A stretch of DNA of 64,000 nucleotides from JAMCRM01 sp035561075 (lineage in GTDB: Bacteria > Acidobacteriota > Terriglobia > Bryobacterales > Bryobacteraceae), in assembly GCA_035561075.1 (NCBI GenBank), contig DATMYF010000116.1:1-64000 (forward strand), read 5' to 3'. A program made the translations under genes and the position numbers. Below are positions 1-10,100 of this stretch, piece after piece (the first letter of the stretch is position 1; each line of letters starts with the position of its first letter). The notes beneath the pieces were generated by a model. The model was not told the DNA's origin and searched no databases. It was given only the letters and a program-made list of their open reading frames with translations.

Positions 1-2
1 AT

Positions 3-1865
3 CGGCTACCGCCAGATTCCAATGTTGCTGTCCTCAATGGCGCACGCCGTTTCCAAAAAGCCAATTGCCAAGGGAGTCGCGGTCGCGTAGTCTATGAGTT
101 CCGAGGGTCGCTTACTTTCAACGGACTTCCGGGCAATCTCCGCTTCCAGGAGGCGGGGGATCATTACCTGGGCTACGACTTCGGCGAGATCTTCACCTTC
201 AGGTTGGAAGAGAAACATCTTGAAGGACAGGACACAGGCCGGATCACGCTTAAGACGCTTGCCGACGGTTTTATGGAACGCGTGCGCGCGCACGTTGAGA
301 AGCGGCACGCGACCGGCTGGGGCAATGTCATGGCCACCAGCATCAACTTCTATATCGACTATGAGATCGTGGCGGGCGCGGACGTCCCGCTGATCGAGGA
401 TTTCGCCTTCAGTCACCTGAACGTCGCGTCCTCCCTGTCGCGCGGCCTCTACCGGCAGTTCGATCTGCCGATCTGGGGTTCGCACCTGGCGCATGAGCAC
501 TACTCGTGGATTCCATACAGCAGCGAACACAAGTTCGACCTGCTCAAAGCCGCTATGTACCAGAAGTACATGGCAGGCAGTAAGATTATCATCAACGAGA
601 GCGGCAACTGGTTCTTGCAGGCGCAACTCTGCACGGATTCGCCGATGTTCGAAACTCCTCGCGTGGAGATCGGACGCATCGGCAACACAGACCCGCGGTT
701 GACGGCTCCATACGTGGAGAAAGCGCGGCAGACGTTCCACAAGATCGACTACCACTCGCCCGTAGCGCGCCGTTACCGGGAGGTGATTTCGGACTTCTAC
801 GACTTCGTTAAAGCCCACGGTACGCCCGAGGGACAACCGGAAGCGACCATCGCAATTGCGAAGGGAAATTACGACCTGTGCGGTCATGAATACAGTCCGA
901 ATGCCGCGATTGCCGGGGCGTACCTGCTTGCCGACCGGAATCCCGCCTGGTTCGAAGGTGCGCCGGAACGCGCCTGGAACATCGTCAAGGACGTCTTTTA
1001 CCCGCGTCCCCCGGTGCTGGCGCCCTACCAGAACCGATTCCTGTCCGGCACTCCGTACGGCATGGTCGATATCGTCAGCTTCGCGGAAGACCGGGTCTCG
1101 GCCGAGTTCCTGAGTGCCAACTATCGGGCTCTGCTCTTCGCGGGGTGGAACACGGCTTCTCCCACGCAATACGACGTCCTGACGCGGTACGTGCGCTCGG
1201 GAGGAACCCTGTTTATCGCGATACCCCACCTTTCCACAAATGTCACGCGCAACTATACCTCCTACACGGTCGATGAACTGGTGAACCGCGGCGACTTTTC
1301 GGATCTTTGCGGTGTAAAGATTAAGGGCCGCGGCAGGCGCTACTACTGGGCGACCGCACCGGACCGCAAGGGTGAACTGGGATTCGGATTGCCCCGCCGG
1401 TTCGGCATCATGACCACTTGCATGGGCGACATCGAGATCACGGATCCGCACGCGGAGGCGCTGGTTGTCGATGACGAGGAAATGTACCCGGTGCTCCTGC
1501 GCCGGAAGTGCGGAAAGGGTACGGTCTACTTCCTGAACTCATGGGCTTACCCCGGCGCACTGAACACCGATGAGGGTCCTGGCAGCACCGTCGATTCAAA
1601 GGGTCTTATCGGCGTGATTTACCAGAGCATCGCCCGCCGGGCGCGCGGCCGCGTGTGGATCACGAGCGACGGAGACGATGCCGGCAGGGACTGTGACTCC
1701 ATCGCGTATTCCTACTTTCCCGAATCCCGAAAGGCGTGTCTGCTCAACATTGATTTCAAGGCCGCTCGCCGCTGCCGGCTCCACCATGGAACCACAAGGA
1801 CCGCGATTGAACTGGCTCCGGGCGAGTTCCGGCTGATGGACTTGGGAACAGGCTCGTCCTCATAG
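3..1865 (+). CDS. Sugar-enzyme-like protein, 5' end outside window
   Basis: The reading frame is open from the first complete codon at base 3, so the gene begins upstream and 620 aa of its C-terminal part are present. The TTG at 204 lies inside the frame and is not the start. The first half (WGNVMATSINFYIDYEIVAG, HLAHEHYSWIPYSSEHK) looks like part of an (alpha/beta)-barrel glycosidase. Residues around 370-430 (RALLFAGWNTASPTQYDVL, then RSGGTLFIAIPHLS) resemble the glutamine-amidotransferase-like trimerisation domain found in many beta-galactosidase-type enzymes. The last 100 residues look like a beta-sandwich. I cannot assign a family. The next gene is 73 bp downstream and also glycosidase-like, so both probably act on sugars. 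Confidence 0.6.
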   Translation, partial: RLPPDSNVAVLNGARRFQKANCQGSRGRVVYEFRGSLTFNGLPGNLRFQEAGDHYLGYDFGEIFTFRLEEKHLEGQDTGRITLKTLADGFMERVRAHVEKRHATGWGNVMATSINFYIDYEIVAGADVPLIEDFAFSHLNVASSLSRGLYRQFDLPIWGSHLAHEHYSWIPYSSEHKFDLLKAAMYQKYMAGSKIIINESGNWFLQAQLCTDSPMFETPRVEIGRIGNTDPRLTAPYVEKARQTFHKIDYHSPVARRYREVISDFYDFVKAHGTPEGQPEATIAIAKGNYDLCGHEYSPNAAIAGAYLLADRNPAWFEGAPERAWNIVKDVFYPRPPVLAPYQNRFLSGTPYGMVDIVSFAEDRVSAEFLSANYRALLFAGWNTASPTQYDVLTRYVRSGGTLFIAIPHLSTNVTRNYTSYTVDELVNRGDFSDLCGVKIKGRGRRYYWATAPDRKGELGFGLPRRFGIMTTCMGDIEITDPHAEALVVDDEEMYPVLLRRKCGKGTVYFLNSWAYPGALNTDEGPGSTVDSKGLIGVIYQSIARRARGRVWITSDGDDAGRDCDSIAYSYFPESRKACLLNIDFKAARRCRLHHGTTRTAIELAPGEFRLMDLGTGSSS

Positions 1866-1938
1866 AGCAGGGTCAGGGACAGCGATCAGGAGACGCGGCA
1901 ACGCAGCCTTTCTTCGGCTGGTGGTAAGATCGGCACTC

Positions 1939-3987
1939 ATGAAGTACCTGCTTGCATTTTTGCTTGTGGCGATAGCTTCTACCGCCGCTATGCCGGACCT
2001 GCGCGCACCCGGCGCGGGTGAACTGAAGGTGACTGAAGGCCAGGGGCGCGTAGTGGTCAGCAGCCGATGGTGGAGCCTGGGATTCGACTTGGCCAACGGC
2101 GGCACCCTCGACAGGATCGTGTTTCCGTACGCTTCCGGCGACAACGTTCTGGTGCGGCCTTTCCGTACCTATATCGACCAGTGGTCGGATGCCGATTCAC
2201 CACACACGGAGTTTAGCCGCTCGCAGGAGGGCAACATGGTGCGGCTGGAATTCACCGGCACACTGGGTGCTGCCGGGCGTGTGCAGGGCCAGGTCACTCA
2301 TCGTACGATTTGGACGATTACGCCGCTGACCGTACGCGTGGACCACACGCTCCGGCTGGCCGCGGACCTGAGCGCCTCCACTGTGGGCATCGGTTGCACC
2401 GCGGTACGGGGCGATCTGAATGAATTCGGGTTGCGCACGGGGCCTCCTGACGCTCCAGAAGGCTCCAAGACCATTGGTGCCAGCTACGGGAAAGTGACGC
2501 GCTCCGGCGCAGTTTTCATAGACGAGCACCACGCGCCCCTGTACTTGCTGTTCTTCAAACGAAATGTGGAAGGCTTCGATATCAACACCGCTTCCGACCT
2601 TACGGCTTGGGAGAGCGCACTGGCGCGCCGTCCCGGTGCCGGACGCTATCAGGCGCGGGCTAGTTCGGACGGCAAGACTATCGAGGTGATTCGCGAACCG
2701 CTGGCCGCACTCTCTCCGGTGACGCTACGCAAAGGCGAGTACACGTTCAGCTACTACCTGGGGTTGCCTCGCCTTGTCGAAAAATCTAACCGGAACTACC
2801 GGCACATATCCTTCGGTAACCATCCCTGGCCGTCTGACGATTTGATCAGCCGCTGGGCGAAGAACGGGGTGAACATCGCACGCCTGCACAACGATTACAA
2901 CGCCGATGAGAATTTCTGGCACGACGGAGTCTGGCCGCCCTACGACGAGCAGGGCATGGCCGAGATGCGGCGGGTGATAGCCACCTGCCACCTCCACGGC
3001 ATCCGGGTGGTGCCGTATTTTTCAATCCACGAATTCCATCCCAAGGCCCAAGGGTACGCGGAAAACGCTGAGAAGTGGGCGCGTACCGTGGACGGCCGCG
3101 GCACCGTGATTCACAACCGCACCGGCAAGGGCGAATTCGGTGCGCAGATGTGCCTTGAGACGGGCTGGTTGGCGCGCCGCAAAACGGATGTGGAGAAGGC
3201 GTATCGGGAACTGGGATTTGACGGCATCTACTACGACTGGGGCGCTTCCCTGCCCTGCAACAATCGGGAGCACAACGAGAAATGGCACGGCGGCACGGAT
3301 GGCATGATCGATTTGCTGGCCTGGACGCGGCGGCTGATCGCTCCACAAGGCACCCTGATCCTGCACCTCTCCGGGTGGTTCCCATCGATCGCATTCGAGA
3401 ACTATGGCGAGCTGATCGTGAACGTGGAGGAGAACTCCAGTTCCAACGCCATGCCGCGTCTGGAGGACGTCGCCCTCATGACTGTACTGGCCGAGAGCGT
3501 TCCCCGCTCACCCTGCCCTTCCTATCGCCGCGACCAGCCGCTGCAGCGCAATCGCAACAACATCGCGCAATGGGTGGTGATGGGACTGTTTCCATGGTCG
3601 GGGCAGGACGGACCGGTGGCCGAGGAAACTTTCAAACTATTCCGTGCTTTCCAGCCTTACCGGTTGGAGGAGTACCGCCTGTACAACGCCGATTCCGGGG
3701 CTGTGCGCACAGGTTGGCCGGATGTGTACGGCGCCGTCTACGGCTCTTCCCGGCGGGCGCTGGTGGTCGTTTCGAATACCAGTAACGAGGTGCGCAAACG
3801 GGTTTTGTGGACCGTAAAGCCGGGATCCTTGGGATTCAGTCCGGCAGCCGGGATCCGGGTAATTGACACCGGCTCCGGCAGCACGTCCACCCTTCCCTGG
3901 AGCGCTCTTCAAGACGGCTCGTTGCAGACCGAACTCGGCCCTTATGAGTACCGGCTGTTCGAGATTGTGGCGCAGCCTGCAGCCTAG
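1939..3987 (+). CDS. Secreted TIM-barrel glycoside-hydrolase-like protein (DUF6259-like)
   Basis: This encodes 682 aa with an N-terminal signal peptide (MKYLLAFLLVAIASTAA), so it should be exported. An N-terminal beta-rich domain (about residues 25-270) precedes a barrel (about 280-600). The barrel has the features of clan-D/H type glycosidases: GFDGIYYDWGASLPC on one strand, where the Asp is a candidate nucleophile, and ELIVNVEENSS on a later one, where Glu could be the acid/base. A beta-sandwich closes the protein. The layout resembles proteins annotated with DUF6259, but substrate and family are not certain. I chose the ATG at 1939 over an in-frame GTG at 1921 because it begins the signal peptide directly. 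A TAAGAT box with an upstream TG lies eight bases before the ATG and there is no Shine-Dalgarno sequence. Confidence 0.7.
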   Translation: MKYLLAFLLVAIASTAAMPDLRAPGAGELKVTEGQGRVVVSSRWWSLGFDLANGGTLDRIVFPYASGDNVLVRPFRTYIDQWSDADSPHTEFSRSQEGNMVRLEFTGTLGAAGRVQGQVTHRTIWTITPLTVRVDHTLRLAADLSASTVGIGCTAVRGDLNEFGLRTGPPDAPEGSKTIGASYGKVTRSGAVFIDEHHAPLYLLFFKRNVEGFDINTASDLTAWESALARRPGAGRYQARASSDGKTIEVIREPLAALSPVTLRKGEYTFSYYLGLPRLVEKSNRNYRHISFGNHPWPSDDLISRWAKNGVNIARLHNDYNADENFWHDGVWPPYDEQGMAEMRRVIATCHLHGIRVVPYFSIHEFHPKAQGYAENAEKWARTVDGRGTVIHNRTGKGEFGAQMCLETGWLARRKTDVEKAYRELGFDGIYYDWGASLPCNNREHNEKWHGGTDGMIDLLAWTRRLIAPQGTLILHLSGWFPSIAFENYGELIVNVEENSSSNAMPRLEDVALMTVLAESVPRSPCPSYRRDQPLQRNRNNIAQWVVMGLFPWSGQDGPVAEETFKLFRAFQPYRLEEYRLYNADSGAVRTGWPDVYGAVYGSSRRALVVVSNTSNEVRKRVLWTVKPGSLGFSPAAGIRVIDTGSGSTSTLPWSALQDGSLQTELGPYEYRLFEIVAQPAA

Positions 3988-4351
3988 AATTTTGGAATGG
4001 CTCCGCCAATCGGCTGTGCGATGAAACGGCAGAGGAGCCTGCCGCGATCTCAAACGCGCCGGACGATCCGAAACTGCGGCCACCCGTGTCGGCCGCCACG
4101 TACTATCTCGATTCCAGGTCCCCCGAGGGAGGCAAAGCGAACCTGCGGCTGCTCCGCGATGATCGCGGACGTCGGTCTGGACACGGCCGCGAACCTCGCC
4201 TGAGGCGAATCCGGAGCGGCCGCGATCAGTTGATCGGGCACACTGATGAGCCCTTCTTGATCGCCCGGGAACACCCGCGCCTCCCCAATCTTCTGATTCC
4301 GTTAAGCTTACGTTTGGGCTATCGCTTGCATCAGCAACTCCGGTATTGTCT
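3988..4351. other. Intergenic region, no gene recognised
   Basis: About 360 bases separate two plus-strand genes. Short open frames exist on both strands, but none has a recognisable motif, ribosome site or convincing start. Nothing more is supported here. Confidence 0.5.
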
Positions 4352-4927
4352 ATGAAAAGAGCTTTTGGAGTGGTTGTCGCAACAGGATTGATGTACTTCG
4401 CCGGAGTTCCCGCGATCGCCCAGAAAGGCCCCAATCCGGGCCGGTCTGGCGCGGGGCCGGGCATAGCTGGCGGTCCAATTTCCAGACCTGGTGGCCGGAT
4501 GGGAACACCTGGTGGTAACACGGCCGCGCCCGGCCGAGCTGGGAAGCCCGGCGAGTCCGGCAAACCTGAAATGCCCGCGCCACGTGGTAGAGGGGGGAAG
4601 CCGACGCCCGAAATGTTGCTCGAGCGTAATCCTCAACTGGCAAAGAGAGTGGCTGCGCTGCTGCCTTCGGGAGTGGACCCGATTGAAGCATCAGTGGGCT
4701 TCAAGAACCTTGGTCAGTTCATCGCCGCATCTAGGGCATCGCACAACCTCAGTATCCCATTTGAAGACCTTCACGATTCGCTCTTAGCCGGGAATAAGCT
4801 GGGAGAAGCGATTCGCGAGTTGAGGCCCGAGGCCGACTACAAACATGAGGCGAAGCTGGCTGAACGTCAGGCTAAGCAGGAATTGAAGGCGATTGAAAAA
4901 GAGTTCGAAGGCAACCAAGTTCGATAG
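4352..4927 (+). CDS. Small secreted Gly/Pro-rich protein of unknown function
   Basis: This encodes 191 aa. A signal peptide (MKRAFGVVVATGLMYFAG, then VPAIAQ) is followed by a low-complexity stretch of Gly, Pro, Arg and Ser (residues about 25-85), and then by a more ordinary helical region ending in a charged, probably coiled segment (AKLAERQAKQELKAIEKEFE). The middle (LAKRVAALLPSG, LGQFIAASRASHNL, FEDLHDSLLAG, LGEAIRELRPEAD) looks like a small all-helical domain of a kind often seen in acidobacterial and proteobacterial exported proteins. An in-frame TTG lies two codons upstream, but the ATG at 4352 is preferred. No function can be assigned. It stands alone between glycosidase-like genes and a protease. 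Confidence 0.65.
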   Translation: MKRAFGVVVATGLMYFAGVPAIAQKGPNPGRSGAGPGIAGGPISRPGGRMGTPGGNTAAPGRAGKPGESGKPEMPAPRGRGGKPTPEMLLERNPQLAKRVAALLPSGVDPIEASVGFKNLGQFIAASRASHNLSIPFEDLHDSLLAGNKLGEAIRELRPEADYKHEAKLAERQAKQELKAIEKEFEGNQVR

Positions 4928-5072
4928 GAGCTGAGCACGCCGGAACGACCGCGTCCTGAGCACCTGGTCGATCCCAGGCCCGCCTTCGAGAGGACAGCGT
5001 TCGCTTCCGGGACCTTCGCGCCGACTCTGATATGCGCAGCTCCTGCACTACTCGAAGGCGTGCCAAAATCAT

Positions 5073-5101
5073 TTGCAAACTGGATCCCGAACCCCTAAAA
5101 T
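5073..5101 (+). promoter_or_regulatory. Predicted sigma70 promoter, leaderless arrangement
   Basis: TTGCAA at 5073-5078 and TAAAAT at 5096-5101 are separated by 17 bases. The -10 box ends six bases before the ATG at 5108 and no Shine-Dalgarno sequence is visible, so transcription should begin at or next to the start codon. Confidence 0.6.
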
Positions 5102-5107
5102 CGCCCA

Positions 5108-6178
5108 ATGTGCAGATTTCTTCGACTCAGTACGTACCTGCTCGCCGGCTCCCTGACGTTTGGGACCGCCTGGGCGGACGACAACATCGCGGAACATCAA
5201 ACCCGCAACCTGAATTTCGGGGTCTCAGGGGGCAACATCAATGACATCTCAAAAGCCTACTGCTGCAGCGGCACGCTTGGGGCGCTGGTAAAGGATGCCT
5301 CGGGGACGCAGTACGTCCTCAGCAACAATCACGTTCTGGCGCGCTCGGACCAGGCGAAGCCGGGAGAGATCATTAGCCAGCCAGGCATGATCGACAATGG
5401 GTGTCGCGCGGGGACTACAGTGGCATACTTCACTGTGGCCCCGAAGCTGGGATCGAATGTGGATGCCGCGGTGGCCCGCTTGGAGGGGGGAACCATGAAC
5501 GCGACTATTGAGGATATCGGACAGGTCAGCACTGCACCGGCCAATCCCTCTATCGGGCTCCTAGTAGCCAAAAGCGGTCGCACCACAGGGTTCACAACCG
5601 GCAATATCGGCTCTATCAACACCAGGGTGAAAGTGCAATACCAGCGGGGCTGCGGCATCGGGAAGAAGTTCACGGTGACGTACTCCGATCAGATTGTCAT
5701 TAACAGCAGCACGTTCTCGGCCGGAGGTGACTCCGGCTCCCTGATCGTGACGGACGACAGTTGCCACAATCCCGTGGGTCTGTTGTTCGCCGGCAGCAGC
5801 ACGACCACCATTGCCAATCCCATCCAGGAGGTGCTTACGAAGCTTGGCACGGCGCTGGGAACCTCGGTCGGCTTCGTTGGGACCACGTGCACGGCCGGCG
5901 CTGCCAACACCACCGGGCCCTCGCAGACGTTAATCGACCACGCCACATCGGTGGCGAACGAGCATGGTCCCGGACTCATGGGGCAAGGAGCCGTTATCGG
6001 CGTCGGGGTGGGCAGGGCCGACGAGAACCCTGCGGAAGCCATCGTGGTCATCTACATCGACCGCGAAGTCGGGGTTGTGCCGGACCTGCCGGATCAGGCC
6101 CGGGGCGTTCGGGTGAAGCGTGTTTTCACCGATCCGTTTGTTGCCGGAGCTGCTGGCTGCTGTGACACGTGCAGGTAG
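5108..6178 (+). CDS. Secreted trypsin-like serine protease with C-terminal accessory module
   Basis: This encodes 356 aa with an N-terminal signal sequence ending near AWA-DD. The catalytic triad of a chymotrypsin-fold protease can be read directly: His75 in LSNNHVLA, Asp119 in GSNVDAAVARL and Ser209 in SAGGDSGSL. Several Cys pairs (CC at 52-53, C99, C182, C219) suggest disulphides in an exported protein. Residues about 275-340 form a separate module with the pattern VIGVGVG...VVIYIDREV...GVRVKRV, which also makes up most of the next gene product. The substrate is unknown. The gene overlaps the next one and is probably cotranscribed with it. The start is the ATG at 5108, placed six bases after a -10 box. 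Confidence 0.8.
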   Translation: MCRFLRLSTYLLAGSLTFGTAWADDNIAEHQTRNLNFGVSGGNINDISKAYCCSGTLGALVKDASGTQYVLSNNHVLARSDQAKPGEIISQPGMIDNGCRAGTTVAYFTVAPKLGSNVDAAVARLEGGTMNATIEDIGQVSTAPANPSIGLLVAKSGRTTGFTTGNIGSINTRVKVQYQRGCGIGKKFTVTYSDQIVINSSTFSAGGDSGSLIVTDDSCHNPVGLLFAGSSTTTIANPIQEVLTKLGTALGTSVGFVGTTCTAGAANTTGPSQTLIDHATSVANEHGPGLMGQGAVIGVGVGRADENPAEAIVVIYIDREVGVVPDLPDQARGVRVKRVFTDPFVAGAAGCCDTCR

Positions 6179-6494
6179 GCTTGCGAACCTCGTGCTCCTG
6201 GCGACCGCTGCCGTGCCCGGCTACCCGCAAAGGACGCAGCCGCCGGACGAACGTTCCGTGGAGCAGGCGACTCGGGTCAAGGACAGTCACATCGAATCCT
6301 TGATGCGCCTGCCTGCTGTGGTGGCTGTGGGAGTAGGTGCGTACTCGCGGGAGCCGGGCAGGGCCTCTATTCATGTGTATGTCAGCCGCGAACTGAAGGC
6401 CCGCGAGCGGAAGAAGTTCCCGAGGCAACTGGAGGGTGTCCCGGTTGAGGTGATTGTATCCGGGCCAATCAGGACCCGCAAGAAAACAGGTTAA
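6162..6494 (+). CDS. Small secreted protein homologous to the protease C-terminal module
   Basis: The GTG at 6162 gives 110 aa with a plausible signal peptide (TRAGRLANLVLLATAAVPG) and a 17-base overlap with the protease gene; a longer GTG start at 6120 is possible. The core (VVAVGVGAY, ASIHVYVSREL, LEGVPVEVIVSGPIR) matches in order and spacing the last 70 residues of the upstream protease (VIGVGVGR, IVVIYIDREV, ARGVRVKRV). This is therefore a free-standing copy of that module, which may bind or regulate the protease or its substrate. That role is inference; the sequence shows only homology and linkage. The C-terminus is basic (RTRKKTG). Confidence 0.6.
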   Translation: MTRAGRLANLVLLATAAVPGYPQRTQPPDERSVEQATRVKDSHIESLMRLPAVVAVGVGAYSREPGRASIHVYVSRELKARERKKFPRQLEGVPVEVIVSGPIRTRKKTG

Positions 6495-6556
6495 ACACGG
6501 CCCTGCTTACGTCATCGACCAGGGTCAAAGCATGCGAAGCACAAGAGACAGCATCA

Positions 6557-6850
6557 ATGAACCAACATCCGGGGCGCAGGGAATTCCTGAAAACCACCGG
6601 TCTGCAACTAGCAGCCGCACCCGCAATACTCTGAACGCGCCAAGGAGTTCTCGGTGAACCTGTACACCAAGGCGTGGGAGACCGCCACCGCGAACAGGGA
6701 CGTTGATGCCGTGATCATCGCACGCCGGAGTTTTGGCACTACCGGATGGTGATGGCCGCTGCCAGGGCCAAGAGGAATACTCGATGTGGAGAAGGCCTGG
6801 CGGCATTGCGCAGGCCAAAGCTCTCCAGGGGTGCCCCGCCGTACTGGCGC
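6557..6850 (+). pseudogene. Relic of a Tat-exported Gfo/Idh/MocA oxidoreductase
   Basis: An ATG at 6557 opens a twin-arginine signal sequence (RREFLKTTGLQLAAAPAIL) that ends in a stop at 6632. A few bases on, in another frame, follows AKEFSVNLYTKAWE, then RDVDAVIIA and FWHYRMVMAAARA, which is the end of a Gfo/Idh/MocA NAD-binding fold (compare VDAVVVATPDFAHF in the intact gene at 14494). Traces of the following EKP region occur near 6790. The nucleotide-binding motif and the whole C-terminal domain are missing, so at least one deletion and one frameshift are needed. It lies just upstream of the promoter of the receptor gene. Confidence 0.6.
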
Positions 6851-6881
6851 GGCGCCCTTTCAGTTCACACGACGCCAGCCG

Positions 6882-6910
6882 TTGACCTCCCGGAGCGGGA
6901 AGCCTATAAT
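6882..6910 (+). promoter_or_regulatory. Strong sigma70-type promoter of the receptor gene
   Basis: TTGACC (6882-6887) and a perfect TATAAT (6905-6910) are separated by exactly 17 bases. The predicted start near 6917 leaves a leader of about 200 bases before the receptor start at 7116, so post-transcriptional control is possible. I see no recognisable riboswitch in that leader. Confidence 0.7.
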
Positions 6911-7115
6911 TGGCCCCAGCGTAGAAGGGGTAGGCGCGTTGCTTGGAGACTCTTCAACCAACGTGGGTTGGCTTGAGGAGGGGGTCCCAGCGGCGTAGCC
7001 GAAGCGTTGGGATGCCGGTATCGCTGTAGCGGGACCCGGGCGCTTCCGGGCAGCGTCCGCCGTGCACCAGACCGCCGCCGACCATTGCCATAGGACGGCG
7101 GAATGTGAGGGGCAC

Positions 7116-10100
7116 GTGCGAACAAGCAAACTTCCCTTTGCCGTTGCGGCACTGCTGGGTGCGTTCCTTTTCGCGCCTCAGGACATGAGGATGAGGGCGC
7201 AGGCGACTACCGCCCGGGTAGTCGGCATCATAACGGACGCCAGCGGAGCGGCGGTGCCGAACGCTAGCGTCGTCGCTACGAACACCGCTACCAGCCAGGA
7301 GTTTAAGACCTCCAGTAATCCATTGGGCAACTACGAACTGGTGTTGCCGGTGGGCTCCTATACCCTGGACGTGGAATCCAAGGGGTTCCAGAAAACGCAG
7401 GTCACCCGATTTAACCTGAGCGTGGATCAGGAGGCGCGTGTGGACGTGAAGCTGCAAGTCGGCCAGATAACCCAGCAGGTGCAGGTGGAGGCCACCGGCA
7501 TCGGGTTGCAGACCGAGGAAGCCACCGTGGGCACCGTAATCGATAGCAAGCAGGTTGTGGAACTGCCTTTGAACGGCCGCTCCTTCGTGCAATTGGCGCT
7601 GCTCACCCCGGGGGTGAACCCGGGCACTCCGGGCAGCATCACGGTACGGCGTAATCGCGGCGCCGTGGGTCAGCAGGTGGCCATGTCGGCCAACGGCTCG
7701 CGTGACACGCAGAACCGTTTCTATTATGACGGCATCGAGTCGATGGACCTGGATAGCTACAATTTCGCGTTCTCGCCGTCGATCGACGCGATTCACGAGT
7801 TCAAGGTAGAAACCAGCACCTACTCGGCCGAAATGGGCGGTTCGCCCGGCGGGCAGGTCAACCTTACTACCAAGAGCGGCACCAACTCCCTGCACGGTGC
7901 GGCGTGGGAGTTCAACCGCAACGACGCACTCACCACGCTGTCGCCTTTCCAGCCCTATTCGCCCAAAGCCGTGCCGCCGCGCCTGAACCGCAACCAGTTC
8001 GGAGCCAACCTGGGCGGCCCGGTCTACCTGCCCAAGATTTACAACGGCAAACAGAAGACCTTCTTCTTCTTCAACTGGGAATCCGGGCGGCTCATCTCCG
8101 GGTCGTTCACGGGCACCGCGTTCGTACCACCGGTGCCCTACCGGACGGGGGATTTTTCCGGCTCCAGCGTGACCGTTTATGACCCGGAGACGGGCTTGCC
8201 CTTCCCCGGCAACAAGATTCCGCAGGACCGCATCCGACCGTTCGCCAGCAAGTTCATGCAGTTCGTCCCCGTGCCGAACGCCAGCGAGGCGGCCATCAAT
8301 TTCCGGGGTCCGCAAGCCCCGGCGCCCATCAACCAGGACCAGTACATAAGCCGCATCGATCACCGTATTTCGGAGAAGAATTTCCTGTACGGCAGCTACA
8401 TGTATAACGTGCAGGCCGACCGGGCGGGCACTGCCGGATCGGTACCCGTTTTCGTTTGGGATACACGCAGCAACCGCGCCCGAGGCCAGAACCTGAGCCT
8501 GGGCGACACCCACACTTTTTCCGCCAACGTGGTGAACGAGGCGCGTATCGGCTGGAACCGGTTTTTCGAGCACGAGTTCTTCGGCACCACGGATGACCCC
8601 GCGCTGGATATCGGCAACATTATAGGTATAGTCGGGTTGTCGAAACGCTCCCGCGACTACGGCGCGCCGAGCTTCAGCGCCGGGTACGACTTCCCCGCTA
8701 CCCGCACCAACGGCCCGCGCGACCGCTTGAACCAGCTCTGGCAGGTATCCGACAACGTATCCATTCAAAAGGGCAAACACTCGCTGCGTATGGGGATGAT
8801 GGTCGGGCGCCGCAACTGGACCTTCGACGAAGCGGTGAATCCGCGGGGCACCTTTAGCTTCGACGGACGCACTACAACCCTGAACGGCGCCGCGGGGGTG
8901 CGCGAGAACACCTTCGCCGCCTTCCTGCTGGGCCTGGGAACCAGCGCAACCATCAGCGCCGATCCCTTCGCCACACGCATGGGCAATTACTGGCAGGGTT
9001 ACTTCTTCCAGGATAACTGGCGGGTCACTCCCAGCTTGACCCTGAACCTGGGGATGCGCTACGAGTACTTCTCGCCGCCCGACCAGCGCGGCAAGATCAC
9101 CAACTTCGATCTGAACGGCGTGGTGCCGGGTTTCGTGCCCTCACAGCAGATCTATCACGGCTTCGACAACATTCAGGACACCGCGGGCTATCCGGCTTCG
9201 CTGGTATTCCCGGACCGAAGGAACTGGGGGCCCCGCTTCGGCTTCGCCTTCCGGGCGCCCGGCGCCTCAGATCTGGTACTGCGCGGTGGATACGGAATTT
9301 ATTACACCCCGGAGATCACCAATACGTACACGGGGCTCACGCTCAACCCGCCCATCGTCGGGTCGTACAGCGCGACCGCCACCTACAATGCTCCGTTCGC
9401 GGTGGACACTGTCTTTGCGAACCCTACCAAGGGCGCTTCCGCTTTCAGCGCGTCCATTGCGGACCCGCATCTCCGCTCGACGTATACGCAGCAGTGGAAC
9501 TTCACCATCCAGAAGAAACTGCCCGGCAACGTGATCGTGGATGTCGGTTATATCGGCTCGAAAGGGACACGGCTCACCGAAGGTTTCGACGGCAACCGTC
9601 CCATCCAGGTGGTCGTACCCGGCCCCGGCGTGCCTTCCGTGAGCTCGCGGCGGCCCTTTAAGGGCTTTGACTCACTGCCCGTTTACAAGAGCATCGGCAA
9701 CTCCAACTATCACGCATTGCAGACCAAGGTCGAGCGGCGCGTGGGCCGCGGCTTGTCGGTACTGGGAGCCTATACCTTCTCGAAGTCGCTCAGCAGCGCC
9801 GATATCAGCAGCGTGGGCGGCGGCGCGTTCCTGGGCGGTATTCAGGATTACTTCAACCTGGCAGCGGACAAAGCCCCGTCCGGCTTCGATATACGGCACC
9901 GGCTTTCAGTGGCAGCCCTCTACGACATTCCCCTGTTTACGAGTGCGAGCATGCCGCTCGTTCGGACGCTGCTGGGCGGCTGGCAGCTTGGAACGATTGT
10001 CACAGAGCAGACCGGCTTCGGCTCGGCTATGGGAGGCTCGGGCGACACCACCGGAACGGGCATCGGCTCCCGTCTCACGGTCGTACCGGGCCAGAGCGTC

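Noticed and set aside
6..1451. Long minus-strand open frame (481 codons) opposite the first gene
   Set aside because: It is antisense to a coding frame with better composition, has no motif and results from high third-position GC.
6954..8780. Minus-strand open frame of 608 codons opposite the first receptor
   Set aside because: Arg/Val/His-rich composition without domains; shadow of the receptor gene.
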